From assembly GCF_030159255.1 (NCBI RefSeq), contig NZ_BSCT01000003.1:329027-393026 (forward strand): a DNA stretch of 64,000 bases, given 5' to 3'. A program made the position numbers and the translations under genes. The stretch is from Bradyrhizobium sp. SSBR45G. GTDB lineage: Bacteria > Pseudomonadota > Alphaproteobacteria > Rhizobiales > Xanthobacteraceae. Shown piece by piece: positions 1-7,586 of this stretch (position 1 is its first letter; each line of letters starts with the position of its first letter). The notes beneath the pieces are model-generated. The model was given only the letters and a program-made list of their open reading frames with translations. It ran no database searches and was not told the origin of the DNA.

Positions 1-153
1 ACAAGCCCGGCCATGACGACGTAGAAACAGACAGGCGCAACACATAGAGCGCCGTATGCGATCGCCTGCCGCTTGCGCGGAGAGGTCGGATGGCATCGCC
101 AGATGCAATCAGTGCGCGGGGGCGCGTGGTGCAGGGAGGATGTTCGATGCAGC

Positions 154-921
154 TCAGCGCTGACCTGCCATCATCTGCTGCACCAGCGCGTTGGCGCTGG
201 CGCCTTCCAGCGCGAGGCCATAGCCGACCTCGCGGACGATCCGCTCCTTCAGCGGCTGGATGAAATGGATGCGGCTGTTGCGGCGGGTGACCTCGGGCTG
301 GCGCAGATAGAGCGCCGCGAGCTCGCGCGCGAAGGCGACCGTCTTGCCGTCGTCGGTGACGTGGTTGACCACGCCCCAGCCTGCGGCCTCCTGCGCCGAC
401 AGCGGCTGCGGGTTCAGCAGGAACGCCTGCGCGCGGCCGGCGCCGGCGCGGTAGGACCAGGTGGTGAAGATGCCGTCGCCCGGAACGATGCCGCCGGCGA
501 AGTGCGGCAGATCGTGGAAGGTCGCGCTGCGGCCGGCAATGATGACGTCGGCGAACAGCGCATATTCGGTGTGGATGTGGGCGCGGCCCTCGATCGCGGC
601 GATCAGCGGCACGCGGATGTTGGCGATGTTCTCCAGGATCTGTGTGCCCTCGTCGTGCACGCGCGACCAGGCATTGGCATCGCCGACATTTCCGAAGCTG
701 GCGAAGTCGATCTCGGCCATGTAGTCGCCGACGCCGGTGAGGATGACGATCTTGTTGTCGCGGTCGCGGCCGATTTCATAGAACGCATCGGTGAACTCGG
801 TATGGTCGCGGGCGTCGAAGCGGGTCGGGCCGCCGTCGCTGTGCATCTCGACCAGCAGGACGCCCTGCGCATCGCGGCTCAATCGCAGATGGGCGAAGCG
901 GGTGAAGTAGGACGGGGTCAT
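154..921 (-). CDS. Crotonase-fold (enoyl-CoA hydratase/isomerase family) protein
   Basis: A 255-residue protein of about the usual crotonase length. It has the family layout: a beta-rich N-terminal half with VLLVEMHSDGG, the ILTGVGDYMAEID stretch, then AFADVIIAGRSATF-like and IVPGDG segments and the GWGVVNHV helix. The start at 921 is chosen over an upstream ATG at 981 because AGGGAGAG lies 5-6 nt before it and family similarity begins there. The usual GALGGG oxyanion-hole loop is replaced by AHIHTE, and the second catalytic glutamate of true hydratases (PEILLG region) reads PHFAGG. The substrate is therefore unknown and it may not be a classical hydratase. It is divergent from a LysR gene (134-bp gap), which probably regulates it. 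Confidence 0.75.
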   Translation of the reverse strand: MTPSYFTRFAHLRLSRDAQGVLLVEMHSDGGPTRFDARDHTEFTDAFYEIGRDRDNKIVILTGVGDYMAEIDFASFGNVGDANAWSRVHDEGTQILENIANIRVPLIAAIEGRAHIHTEYALFADVIIAGRSATFHDLPHFAGGIVPGDGIFTTWSYRAGAGRAQAFLLNPQPLSAQEAAGWGVVNHVTDDGKTVAFARELAALYLRQPEVTRRNSRIHFIQPLKERIVREVGYGLALEGASANALVQQMMAGQR

Positions 922-1027
922 GGCTCTCTCCCTGACGGTGGCGCCGGCGATGCGCCGGCTGTGGCTGACGGGAAAGACCATCGCTCATTCGGCAGGCTTG
1001 GATAATTGGCGCCGGTTTGATATCATT

Positions 1028-1044
1028 CATACGTTTTCCGTATG
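1028..1044. promoter_or_regulatory. LysR-type operator (perfect dyad, T-N11-A)
   Basis: CATACG and CGTATG flank a 5-nt spacer TTTTC, a perfect 6-bp dyad. It contains T(1030)-N11-A(1042), the classic LysR-family half-site arrangement. It lies 12 nt upstream of the lysR ATG in the gap shared with the divergent crotonase gene, so it is a candidate site for autoregulation and for control of that gene. Confidence 0.5.
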
Positions 1045-1055
1045 AGGCGGCCGAG

Positions 1056-1967
1056 ATGGATCTCCTGGGACCGATGCGGACCTTCGTGCGGGTGGTGGAG
1101 ACCGGCAGCTTCACCGCGGTCGCCGCCGAGCTCAACACCACGCAGCCGACCATCAGCCGGCAGGTCGGCGCGCTCGAGGAGCATCTGCGGACGCGGCTGT
1201 TCACACGCACGACGCGGGCACTGACGCTGACCGATGACGGCCGGGTGTTCTACGAGCACGCGTTGCGCGCGCTGGAGGCCGTGTCCGAGGCGGAAGGCGC
1301 GGTCGGGCGGCGGCGGCAGAAGCCGTCCGGCCTGTTGCGGCTCGCCGCTCCCGTCGTGTTTGGCCGGCTGCATGTGGTGCCGCGGCTGCTGGCGTTCCTG
1401 AAACGCTATCCGGACGTGGCGATCGATCTCATCATGAGCGACGGCTTTGCCGATCTGGTCGAGCAGGGCATCGACGTCGCGATCCGCGTCGGCGACATCA
1501 CCGATCCCGGATTGATCGCCCGGCGCATCGGCACGGTGCAGCGCGTGACGGTGGCCGCGCCGGCCTATCTCAAGGCGCATCGCGCGCCGAAGGTGCCGGC
1601 CGATCTGAGCGCGCATCAATGCATCGTCTATACCCGGCTCGCCACGGGCAACCGCTGGATGTTCGAGGGACCCGACGGTCCGGTCACCGTCGAGGTCGGT
1701 GGCCGCTTTCGCGCCGACAATTCGGAAGCCGTGCGCGATGGCGTGCTCGGTGGGCTCGGCATCGCCGTGATCCCGACCTTTGCCTTCTCGCGCGAGATCG
1801 AGACCGGCGCAGTCCAAGTGCTGCTCAAGGAATACGCGCCGCGGCCGCTGCCGATGCACGCGGTCTATGCCTCACGCCGCTTCGTTCCGCTCAAGGTGCG
1901 CGCCATCATCAATCATCTCGCGCACGAGTTTTCGCTCGATGCGCGGCTGTCGTCGTACACGGCATGA
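1056..1967 (+). CDS. LysR-family transcriptional regulator
   Basis: A 303-residue LysR protein. An N-terminal winged helix-turn-helix (residues about 6-65: FVRVVETGSFTAVAAEL, then TQPTISRQVGALE) is followed by a linker helix and a periplasmic-binding-protein-like effector domain (from about residue 90). ATG 1056 is used because the HTH begins directly after it; the upstream in-frame ATG at 1017 would add 13 unrelated residues and overlap the operator dyad. It belongs to the CrgA/AaeR-like group by general pattern. The effector is unknown. Divergent transcription from the crotonase-like gene suggests that gene as its target. Confidence 0.9.
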   Translation: MDLLGPMRTFVRVVETGSFTAVAAELNTTQPTISRQVGALEEHLRTRLFTRTTRALTLTDDGRVFYEHALRALEAVSEAEGAVGRRRQKPSGLLRLAAPVVFGRLHVVPRLLAFLKRYPDVAIDLIMSDGFADLVEQGIDVAIRVGDITDPGLIARRIGTVQRVTVAAPAYLKAHRAPKVPADLSAHQCIVYTRLATGNRWMFEGPDGPVTVEVGGRFRADNSEAVRDGVLGGLGIAVIPTFAFSREIETGAVQVLLKEYAPRPLPMHAVYASRRFVPLKVRAIINHLAHEFSLDARLSSYTA

Positions 1968-2018
1968 CGCCGCGGCGCGGCAGACGCGAGCGCCACTTGG
2001 GACGGGTCCGCGCGCTGC

Positions 2019-2924
2019 TCACCGCGCTCCTTCGCTGACCCACCGCGCCAGCCCTTCCGCAAGTCCATCGAACATCGCACGGATCGGGGCTGAGTCCTTC
2101 TGGTCCTCGTGCACCGCGAGCCAGCAGTCGAGCGTGAAGGCGACCTTGTCGGCGAGTACTGGCACCAGCGCCGGATTGCGTCTGGCCATCGCCTTCTGCA
2201 TGCCGCCGATGCCGAGCCCGGCCTCGATGGCCGTGACCTGGGCGACATCGGAGTCGACCCGGTAGGAGAAGATCTCGCGGGAGATCGGCAGCTGCGTGCT
2301 GGCGACCGAGCGCGCCGAATGATCGTCGCGGTCGAAGCCGATGACGTGATGCGTGGCAAGTGCCTCGATCGTATCCGGCAGGCCGAACCGATCGACGTAG
2401 TCGCGATGCGCAAACAGCCCGAGCGGAATGCTGCCGAGCCGGCGCGCGACGAGGCCGTCCTGCTTCGGCCGGATCATCCGCACCGCGATGTCGGCGTCGC
2501 GCCGCAGCAGGTCGTCGGTGCGGTTGTTGAGCACCAGCTCGATCACGATGTCCGGAAACCGGTGGCGGATGCCGGCGAGGATCGGCGGCAGCACGAAGGT
2601 GCCGACGATCTCGCTCGCCGAGATCCTGACGACGCCGCGCGGCTGCAGCGCATCGCCGCCGGTCTTGGCGGTCCGCACCAGCGCCGCGAACGCTGATTCC
2701 ATCGCCTCCGCATGCGGCACCAGCGCGGTCGCGGCCTCGGTTGGCAGCAGGCCGGCCTGGGAGCGGGTGAACAGGGCGACGCCAAGGCCAGCCTCGAGCT
2801 CGGCGATATGGCGGCCGACCGTCGGCTGGGTCAGCCCGGTGGCGCGCGCCGCGGCGGACAGGCTTCCGCGCCGGACGACGGCGAGGAAGGAGCGCAGCAG
2901 GCTCCAGTCGGACAGTTCGATCAT
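2019..2924 (-). CDS. LysR-family transcriptional regulator
   Basis: A 301-residue LysR protein with the N-terminal HTH (LLRSFLAVVRRGSLSAAARATGLTQPTVGRHIAELE) and a C-terminal effector domain containing DIVIELVLNNRTDDLLRRDADIAVR. ATG 2924 fits the family start; a longer in-frame start at 3014 would run through the divergent promoter region and over the neighbouring gene. It faces the LysR at 1056-1967 tail to tail and is divergent from the NAD-epimerase gene at 3013 (88 bp apart), which is its likely target. The effector is not known. Confidence 0.9.
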   Translation of the reverse strand: MIELSDWSLLRSFLAVVRRGSLSAAARATGLTQPTVGRHIAELEAGLGVALFTRSQAGLLPTEAATALVPHAEAMESAFAALVRTAKTGGDALQPRGVVRISASEIVGTFVLPPILAGIRHRFPDIVIELVLNNRTDDLLRRDADIAVRMIRPKQDGLVARRLGSIPLGLFAHRDYVDRFGLPDTIEALATHHVIGFDRDDHSARSVASTQLPISREIFSYRVDSDVAQVTAIEAGLGIGGMQKAMARRNPALVPVLADKVAFTLDCWLAVHEDQKDSAPIRAMFDGLAEGLARWVSEGAR

Positions 2925-2936
2925 ACAAAAAAGTAT
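2923..2936. promoter_or_regulatory. Palindrome ATAC-N6-GTAT at the lysR start codon
   Basis: ATAC, six A residues and GTAT form a dyad that overlaps the lysR ATG (2922-2924). It resembles a LysR half-site pair and could mediate autorepression. The dyad is short, so the call is tentative. Confidence 0.3.
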
Positions 2937-2947
2937 AGCGACTAAAG

Positions 2948-2960
2948 ATTGTTTGACAAT
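2948..2960. promoter_or_regulatory. Palindrome ATTGT-TTG-ACAAT in the divergent lysR/epimerase promoter
   Basis: A perfect 5-bp dyad with a 3-nt spacer, about 24 bp (centre to centre) from the ATAC-N6-GTAT dyad. Two spaced dyads in an 88-bp divergent gap fit a recognition site plus an activation site of a LysR regulator. The assignment is inferred from position. Confidence 0.35.
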
Positions 2961-3012
2961 TTTCGTTTTGCGGCGGCCGCTCCAGATTGCTGGGACAGCA
3001 AGGAGATCAGCC

Positions 3013-3978
3013 ATGTCCCATCACTCCCAAACCCCCGTCGCCCTGGTGCTCGGCTTGACCGGGGCCATTGGCGGCGCCGTCGCCGCAGCCCTGGCGCGGC
3101 GCGGCTTTGCCATCCGTACCCTGACGCGCCGTCCGGCGGCAGACCGGCCCGCGCTCGGCTTTGCGGTCGACTGGCGCGACGGCGATGCCCTGGATGCGGC
3201 GTCGGTCCGCGCCGCGGCGGAAGGCGCCAGCCTGATCGTCCACGGCGTCAATCCGCCGGGTTATGCCCGCTGGCGCGAGGACGCGCTGCCGATGCTCGCC
3301 CACACCATCGCCGCCGCGAAGGCGGTCGGCGCGACGATCCTGTTTCCGGGCAACGTCTATGTCTATTCGTCGGCATCGCCAGCCATCGTCAGCGAGACCA
3401 CGCCGCGCCAGCCTGTGACGCGGAAGGGCCAGGTGCGGCTGGAGATGGAACAGATGCTGGAGCAGGCCGCGCACGAGCACGGCATCCGCGTCATCGCGAT
3501 CAGGGCCGGGGACTTCTTCGGCCCCGGTGTCGGCAATTCCTGGTTCGCGCAGGCGCTGGCGAAGGGCGGTATGGCCGCCACATCCGTGCAGCGCTTGACA
3601 CAGCCGGGCATCGGCCATGCCTGGGCCTACGTGCCCGATCTCGCCGAGACCTTCGCGCGCCTCGTCGACATCAGGGCCGATCTGCCCGCCTACACGATGC
3701 TGAACTTCGCCGGTCATTACGATGCGACCGGCCAGGACATGACCGATGCGGTGCGCCGCGTTCTCGGCCGGAGCGACCTGCCGGTGAAGGCGTTGCCGTG
3801 GATCATGCTCTGGATCGGCGCGCCGTTCGTGCGCTTCATGCGCGAGGTGCTGGAAATGAGATGGCTGTGGACGCAGAGCCTCGCGCTCGACAACCGCAGG
3901 CTCGTCGGCCTGCTCGGCGCCGAGCCGCATACGCCGCTCGACGACGCCGTCAAGGCGGCGCTCCAACCTGTCAGCTGA
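3013..3978 (+). CDS. NAD(P)-dependent epimerase/dehydratase-like (extended SDR) protein
   Basis: A 321-residue Rossmann protein. The nucleotide-binding loop LGLTGAIGGAVA lies near the N terminus (residues about 13-24), followed by a basic residue patch (TRRPAADR) that could favour NADP. The active-site region has NVYVYSS, giving a tyrosine, but the usual YxxxK is not clean, so it looks like an atypical extended SDR. The ATG at 3013 has GGAGATCAGCC before it and similarity starts there. It is probably co-transcribed with the membrane protein 27 bp downstream and controlled by the divergent LysR. The substrate is unknown. Confidence 0.75.
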   Translation: MSHHSQTPVALVLGLTGAIGGAVAAALARRGFAIRTLTRRPAADRPALGFAVDWRDGDALDAASVRAAAEGASLIVHGVNPPGYARWREDALPMLAHTIAAAKAVGATILFPGNVYVYSSASPAIVSETTPRQPVTRKGQVRLEMEQMLEQAAHEHGIRVIAIRAGDFFGPGVGNSWFAQALAKGGMAATSVQRLTQPGIGHAWAYVPDLAETFARLVDIRADLPAYTMLNFAGHYDATGQDMTDAVRRVLGRSDLPVKALPWIMLWIGAPFVRFMREVLEMRWLWTQSLALDNRRLVGLLGAEPHTPLDDAVKAALQPVS

Positions 3979-4005
3979 ACTCACAACTCCAAGAGGATCG
4001 AAGCC

Positions 4006-4731
4006 ATGACCACCGCATCGCCTGCGGCGCCGATGACGCGCGCCGAATTGCTCACGCTCGTCCTGCTCGTCGCCGCGCAGGTCGTCCTGTTCCTCGTCCC
4101 GCTGATCGTGCTCGGCCGGGCGATCAGCTGGCCAGCCAGCCTGCGTCTGCCTGCCAGCGAGGCGCTGCCGCTGATTGCAGGCCACGCGATGGCCGTGCAG
4201 ATCGGCTATTGGGGCTATCTCCTGACCGCGACCGCGATGGTGCCGCTCGCGCTCGCCTTGCGCCGCTTTGCACAGGCGCAAGGCCTGCATGGCGGCTTGT
4301 CCGACACGATGGCGGCCATGGGCGTTGCGGCAGCCGTCCTGAAGACGCTCGGCATCGTGCGCTGGCTGAGCGCGATGCCGAACCTCGCCGGGCTCCATGC
4401 CGCCACGACCGATCCGATCATCCGTGTCGCGGCCGAGGTCAGCTATGTCGCGCTCAATAGCTATGCCGGCAGCGTCGGCGAATTGCTGGGCGTCCAGCTG
4501 TTCTCCGGCCTCTGGCTGATGCTGGTCGGGATCATGCTGCTGCGTACGAATCTTGGCATCAACGGTATCGCCGGTCTGGTGATCGGTGCCGCCTTTGCAA
4601 CGACCGCGCTGCGCTCACTCGTGCCGGCATTCGAGATCCTCAGCACCATCGTGCCGCCGCTGGCGCTGGGATGGTTCGCGGTGCTCGCTGTGACTCTGGC
4701 GCGGCTGACCGCTCGAGCCTCGAAGGCGTGA
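4006..4731 (+). CDS. DUF4386-like integral membrane protein
   Basis: A 241-residue very hydrophobic protein with about six membrane helices (for example residues 16-36, 60-85, 105-125, 150-185, 190-210 and 215-235). The layout resembles the DUF4386 family of uncharacterised membrane proteins. AGAGGATCG lies 7 nt before the ATG. It follows the epimerase-like gene by 27 bp and likely shares its transcript. No catalytic motif is visible and no function can be given. Confidence 0.65.
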   Translation: MTTASPAAPMTRAELLTLVLLVAAQVVLFLVPLIVLGRAISWPASLRLPASEALPLIAGHAMAVQIGYWGYLLTATAMVPLALALRRFAQAQGLHGGLSDTMAAMGVAAAVLKTLGIVRWLSAMPNLAGLHAATTDPIIRVAAEVSYVALNSYAGSVGELLGVQLFSGLWLMLVGIMLLRTNLGINGIAGLVIGAAFATTALRSLVPAFEILSTIVPPLALGWFAVLAVTLARLTARASKA

Positions 4732-4816
4732 TGTATCACGTTCGCCCCGTGACAAGAAGCTCGCATGTCTGACGTTGCGTCCAGCAGCCTGCCTGCAAGG
4801 CCCAGGCGGGCGGATC

Positions 4817-5485
4817 TCACTCCACCGCATCCTTCTTCGCAATCCGATGCAACTGCTCGAACAGATCCGCCTGCTCACTCGTGCACAGGCACACGCCCTG
4901 CGCCGAGTCCGCTTCGCCGGCGTTGAGGTAGGCGTGGCCCATGGTGCTGTCGAGGTAGATGCCGTCGCCTTCGTGAAGGATCTCGGGGGCGTAGAACTCG
5001 GTGTGGACGGCGATGGTGCCGCTCGTGACCAGGAAGTATTCCTCGCCGCTGTGGCGGAGCAGGGGGCCGAACTCGTCGAGGGTGCGGGCGCGGACCTCGG
5101 CGATCATCGGCACCATGCGTTTGCCGATCAGGTCGGTGCATTGATAGACGTAGGTGTAGAACCTCGTGTTCACCACCTGGCCCTGGCCGGCGCGGCTGAT
5201 GCTGCGGCGGGCGGTCACCGGCCGGCCCGGCTCGGGGCGCGGCGCGGCCGGGCTGAACAGCTCGGCGATGTCCATCTGCAGGCCTGAGGTCAGCTGCAGC
5301 AGCTTGTCGTAGGTCAGCGACATCAGGCCGTTCTCGACCTTGGACAGCGTCGACAGCGCCATCCCCGTTTTCTCCGCCACCTGCTTCAGGGTCAGCCCGC
5401 GCGCCTGCCGGGCCGCCTTCAGGCACTGGCCGAGCTGGGAATGGGGACCTTCGGAGGCGTGCTCGCTGACGGCTGTGTCGGTCAC
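4817..5485 (-). CDS. XRE-family regulator with C-terminal cupin domain
   Basis: A 222-residue regulator. Residues about 18-72 are an XRE helix-turn-helix (LGQCLKAARQARGLTLKQVAEKTG, then LSTLSKVENG), and residues about 110-205 form a cupin beta-barrel with EEYFLVTSGTIAVHTEFYAPEIL and DSTMGHAYLN. HTH-cupin proteins (SutR/PuuR-like) usually sense a small metabolite through the cupin. It is divergent from the amidase-RidA-FAD oxidase operon and is its likely regulator. An ATCCG-N5-CGGAT dyad lies just upstream of its start. Confidence 0.88.
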   Translation of the reverse strand: MTDTAVSEHASEGPHSQLGQCLKAARQARGLTLKQVAEKTGMALSTLSKVENGLMSLTYDKLLQLTSGLQMDIAELFSPAAPRPEPGRPVTARRSISRAGQGQVVNTRFYTYVYQCTDLIGKRMVPMIAEVRARTLDEFGPLLRHSGEEYFLVTSGTIAVHTEFYAPEILHEGDGIYLDSTMGHAYLNAGEADSAQGVCLCTSEQADLFEQLHRIAKKDAVE

Positions 5486-5500
5486 GGGGGTCTCCGGAAA

Positions 5501-5515
5501 ATCCGTTTAGCGGAT
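5501..5515. promoter_or_regulatory. Palindrome ATCCG-TTTAG-CGGAT upstream of the XRE-cupin gene
   Basis: A perfect 5-bp dyad with a 5-nt spacer, 16 nt before the regulator's start codon. Its position suits autoregulation by the XRE-cupin protein. The binding protein is inferred only from position. Confidence 0.35.
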
Positions 5516-5665
5516 CAGATTATCGGCTGGGGGGCAGGCTCGGCAAGATCAGCGCAGAAGATCAGGAAACTCAATCATTTGCGAGTCAGCCTGAGCGGCA
5601 TGCATGAGCTGCCGTGGAACAATGCGTTTTCAGATCGTGCATTCGATTTCTTATGTGCTAAATAG

Positions 5666-5682
5666 TTTTCCGAATTGGAAAA
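5666..5682. promoter_or_regulatory. 17-bp palindrome over the amidase ribosome-binding region
   Basis: TTTTCC and GGAAAA flank GAATT, a perfect 6-bp dyad ending 5 nt before the GTG at 5688. The right arm supplies part of the purine-rich ribosome-binding stretch. A repressor bound here would block transcription of the catabolic operon, so it is a candidate operator. It differs in sequence from the dyad next to the XRE gene. Confidence 0.45.
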
Positions 5683-5687
5683 GAGAA

Positions 5688-7190
5688 GTGGCCGTGGAAT
5701 CGATTTCCGACAAGACTGCCGTCGAGCTGGTCAAGCTCCTGAAAACAAAGGCGATCTCACCGGTCGGCCTGCTCGATTCGTGCCTGTCGCGGATCGCGGC
5801 GGTGAATCCGGCGGTCAATGCGGTCGTGACCCTGGACGAGGCCGGCGCCCGCGCCGCGGCCAAGGTGGCCGAGGCCGAGCTCGTCAGGGGCGAGGACAAG
5901 GGTCCGCTGCACGGCCTGCCGGTGCTGATCAAGGACACCCAGGATACCGCGGGGATGCGCTCCACCTATGGCAGCCCGATCCTGGCCGACAATGTGCCGA
6001 CGGCAGACCAGGCCTCGGTGGCACGGCTACGGGCGGCCGGCGCTGTTATCTTCGGCAAGACCAACACGCCGGAATGGGCGGCGGGCGGCAACACCCGCAA
6101 TCCCGTGTTCGGCGCGACCGGCAATCCGTTCGATCCCCAGCGCTCGGCGGCCGGCTCGTCCGGCGGCTCGGCGGTGGCGCTGGCCTGCGGCATGGCGCCG
6201 CTCGCCTCGGGCTCGGACACGGGTGGAAGCTTGCGCAACCCGGCCGGCTTCTCCGGCATCGTCGGGATCAGGCCGTCCTATGGGCTCGTCGCCAGCGACA
6301 AGCGCGCCCATGGCTGGTCGTGCCTGTCGACCGACGGGCCGATGGCGCGCAACGTCGCCGATACGGCGCTGATGCTGTCGGTGATGGCGAGCGACGATCC
6401 GCGCGATCCGCTCGCCTACACGCTGCCGGGCGAGGCGGTGCGCGGCACGCCCGCGCGCTGGGCCGTGCCGCCTACGGTCGACTTGCGCAAGCTCAGGCTC
6501 GCTTTCACCGAGGATTTTGGCTTTGCCCCGACGGAGGCGCTGATCCGGCGCGCCTTCCGCGCCCGCGTGGCACGCATCGCGCCGCTGTTTGCGGGCGCAA
6601 GCGAGGCGACGCCGGATTGCAGCGGCGCCGACGAGACCTTCGCGGTGCTGCGCGCCTCGCTGTTCCTCACCCAGCATGGCAAGAATTATCGCGAACGGCC
6701 TGAGATGCTGGGGCCGAACGTGCGCGCCAATGTCGAGGAGGGGCTGTCCTACAGCCTCGAGGATTTTTCGCGCGCGGCCGCCAACCAGACCCGCATCTAC
6801 CGCGCCTATCAGAGCTTCTTCGCCGCGCATGACGTGCTGATCAGCCCGACCATCACGCTCAGTCCGCGGCGGTGGTCGGAGCTGTATCCGGCCGAGATCG
6901 ACGGCGTGGCGACGAAGTCCTACTTCCATTGGCTGGCGCTGGCCTATGCGGTGACGCTTGCCGGGCACCCGGCGCTCAGCCTGCCGCTCGGCGTCGATGA
7001 GAACGGCCTGCCGTTCGGGCTGCAGATCGTCGGTCCCCGCGGCGGCGATGCGCTGGTGCTCGGTGTCGCCGCGGCGCTGGAGCAGGCCTTTGCTGATGAT
7101 GCCGAGCTGCGCCGTCCGTTGCCTGATCTCGACAAGCTCGCCGCGCTGCCGCCGCTGGCGCAGGCGCCCGGCTTCATGGCGTGGGATTGA
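5688..7190 (+). CDS. Amidase-signature family amidase
   Basis: A 500-residue amidase-signature hydrolase (C-N bonds of amides). The Ser-cisSer-Lys triad is visible: Lys in VLIKDTQDTAG, cis-Ser in the SSGGSA loop, and nucleophile Ser in SDTGGSLRNPA. A GTG at 5688 (or 5694, two codons later) preceded by GGAAAAGAG is preferred over upstream ATGs at 5604/5622, which add residues with no family similarity and overlap the palindrome. It heads an operon with a Rid protein (37-bp gap) and a FAD amine oxidase. Release of an amino acid from an amide for oxidation by the third gene is a reasonable inference; the substrate is not determined. Confidence 0.85.
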   Translation: MAVESISDKTAVELVKLLKTKAISPVGLLDSCLSRIAAVNPAVNAVVTLDEAGARAAAKVAEAELVRGEDKGPLHGLPVLIKDTQDTAGMRSTYGSPILADNVPTADQASVARLRAAGAVIFGKTNTPEWAAGGNTRNPVFGATGNPFDPQRSAAGSSGGSAVALACGMAPLASGSDTGGSLRNPAGFSGIVGIRPSYGLVASDKRAHGWSCLSTDGPMARNVADTALMLSVMASDDPRDPLAYTLPGEAVRGTPARWAVPPTVDLRKLRLAFTEDFGFAPTEALIRRAFRARVARIAPLFAGASEATPDCSGADETFAVLRASLFLTQHGKNYRERPEMLGPNVRANVEEGLSYSLEDFSRAAANQTRIYRAYQSFFAAHDVLISPTITLSPRRWSELYPAEIDGVATKSYFHWLALAYAVTLAGHPALSLPLGVDENGLPFGLQIVGPRGGDALVLGVAAALEQAFADDAELRRPLPDLDKLAALPPLAQAPGFMAWD

Positions 7191-7227
7191 GGCGCGCCGT
7201 CATGATCAACATGTTCTGGAGCTAACG

Positions 7228-7578
7228 ATGTCCGATTCATCTTCCTGGCCGTTCTCGCTGGTGCGCCGCGCCGGCGGCCTCGTATTCCTGTCGGGCGAGG
7301 TCCCGGTCGCCGATGACGGCACGATTCCGGTGGGCATCACGGCGCAGACCGACCTCGTCTTCAAGCACATCTCTGAGACGCTTGCGGGCGAGGGGCTGAC
7401 GCTCGACGACGTCGTGTCCTGCATGGTGCATCTCGCCGACAAGGCGGACTTCGCCGAATACAACGCGGCCTATCGCAAGCATTTCAAGGCTCCGCTGCCG
7501 GTGCGCACCACGGTGCAGGCCCAGATGATCGCGGACGTTCGACTAGAGGTCACCGTCGTCGCGGCGGCGCGGACCTGA
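7228..7578 (+). CDS. RidA/YjgF/YER057c/UK114-family protein
   Basis: A 116-residue Rid protein, close to the normal length of about 130. The conserved arginine of the active cleft is in PVRTTV and the conserved glutamate in VRLEVTVVAA. RidA-type proteins hydrolyse reactive imines/enamines made by amino-acid oxidases and PLP enzymes. It sits between an amidase and a FAD amine oxidase (8-bp gap to the latter), so it probably clears the imino acid that the oxidase makes. The ATG at 7228 follows GGAGC. Confidence 0.88.
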   Translation: MSDSSSWPFSLVRRAGGLVFLSGEVPVADDGTIPVGITAQTDLVFKHISETLAGEGLTLDDVVSCMVHLADKADFAEYNAAYRKHFKAPLPVRTTVQAQMIADVRLEVTVVAAART

Positions 7579-7586
7579 CAGGAGGC

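Noticed and set aside
1..153. A possible minus-strand gene running off the left edge
   Set aside because: A hydrophobic stretch can be read on the minus strand near bases 1-60, but no start codon or ribosome-binding site is in frame and the piece is too short to judge.
73..1005. A 310-codon plus-strand open frame over the crotonase gene
   Set aside because: It is antisense to a gene with clear family similarity. Long antisense frames are normal in DNA with this third-position GC bias.
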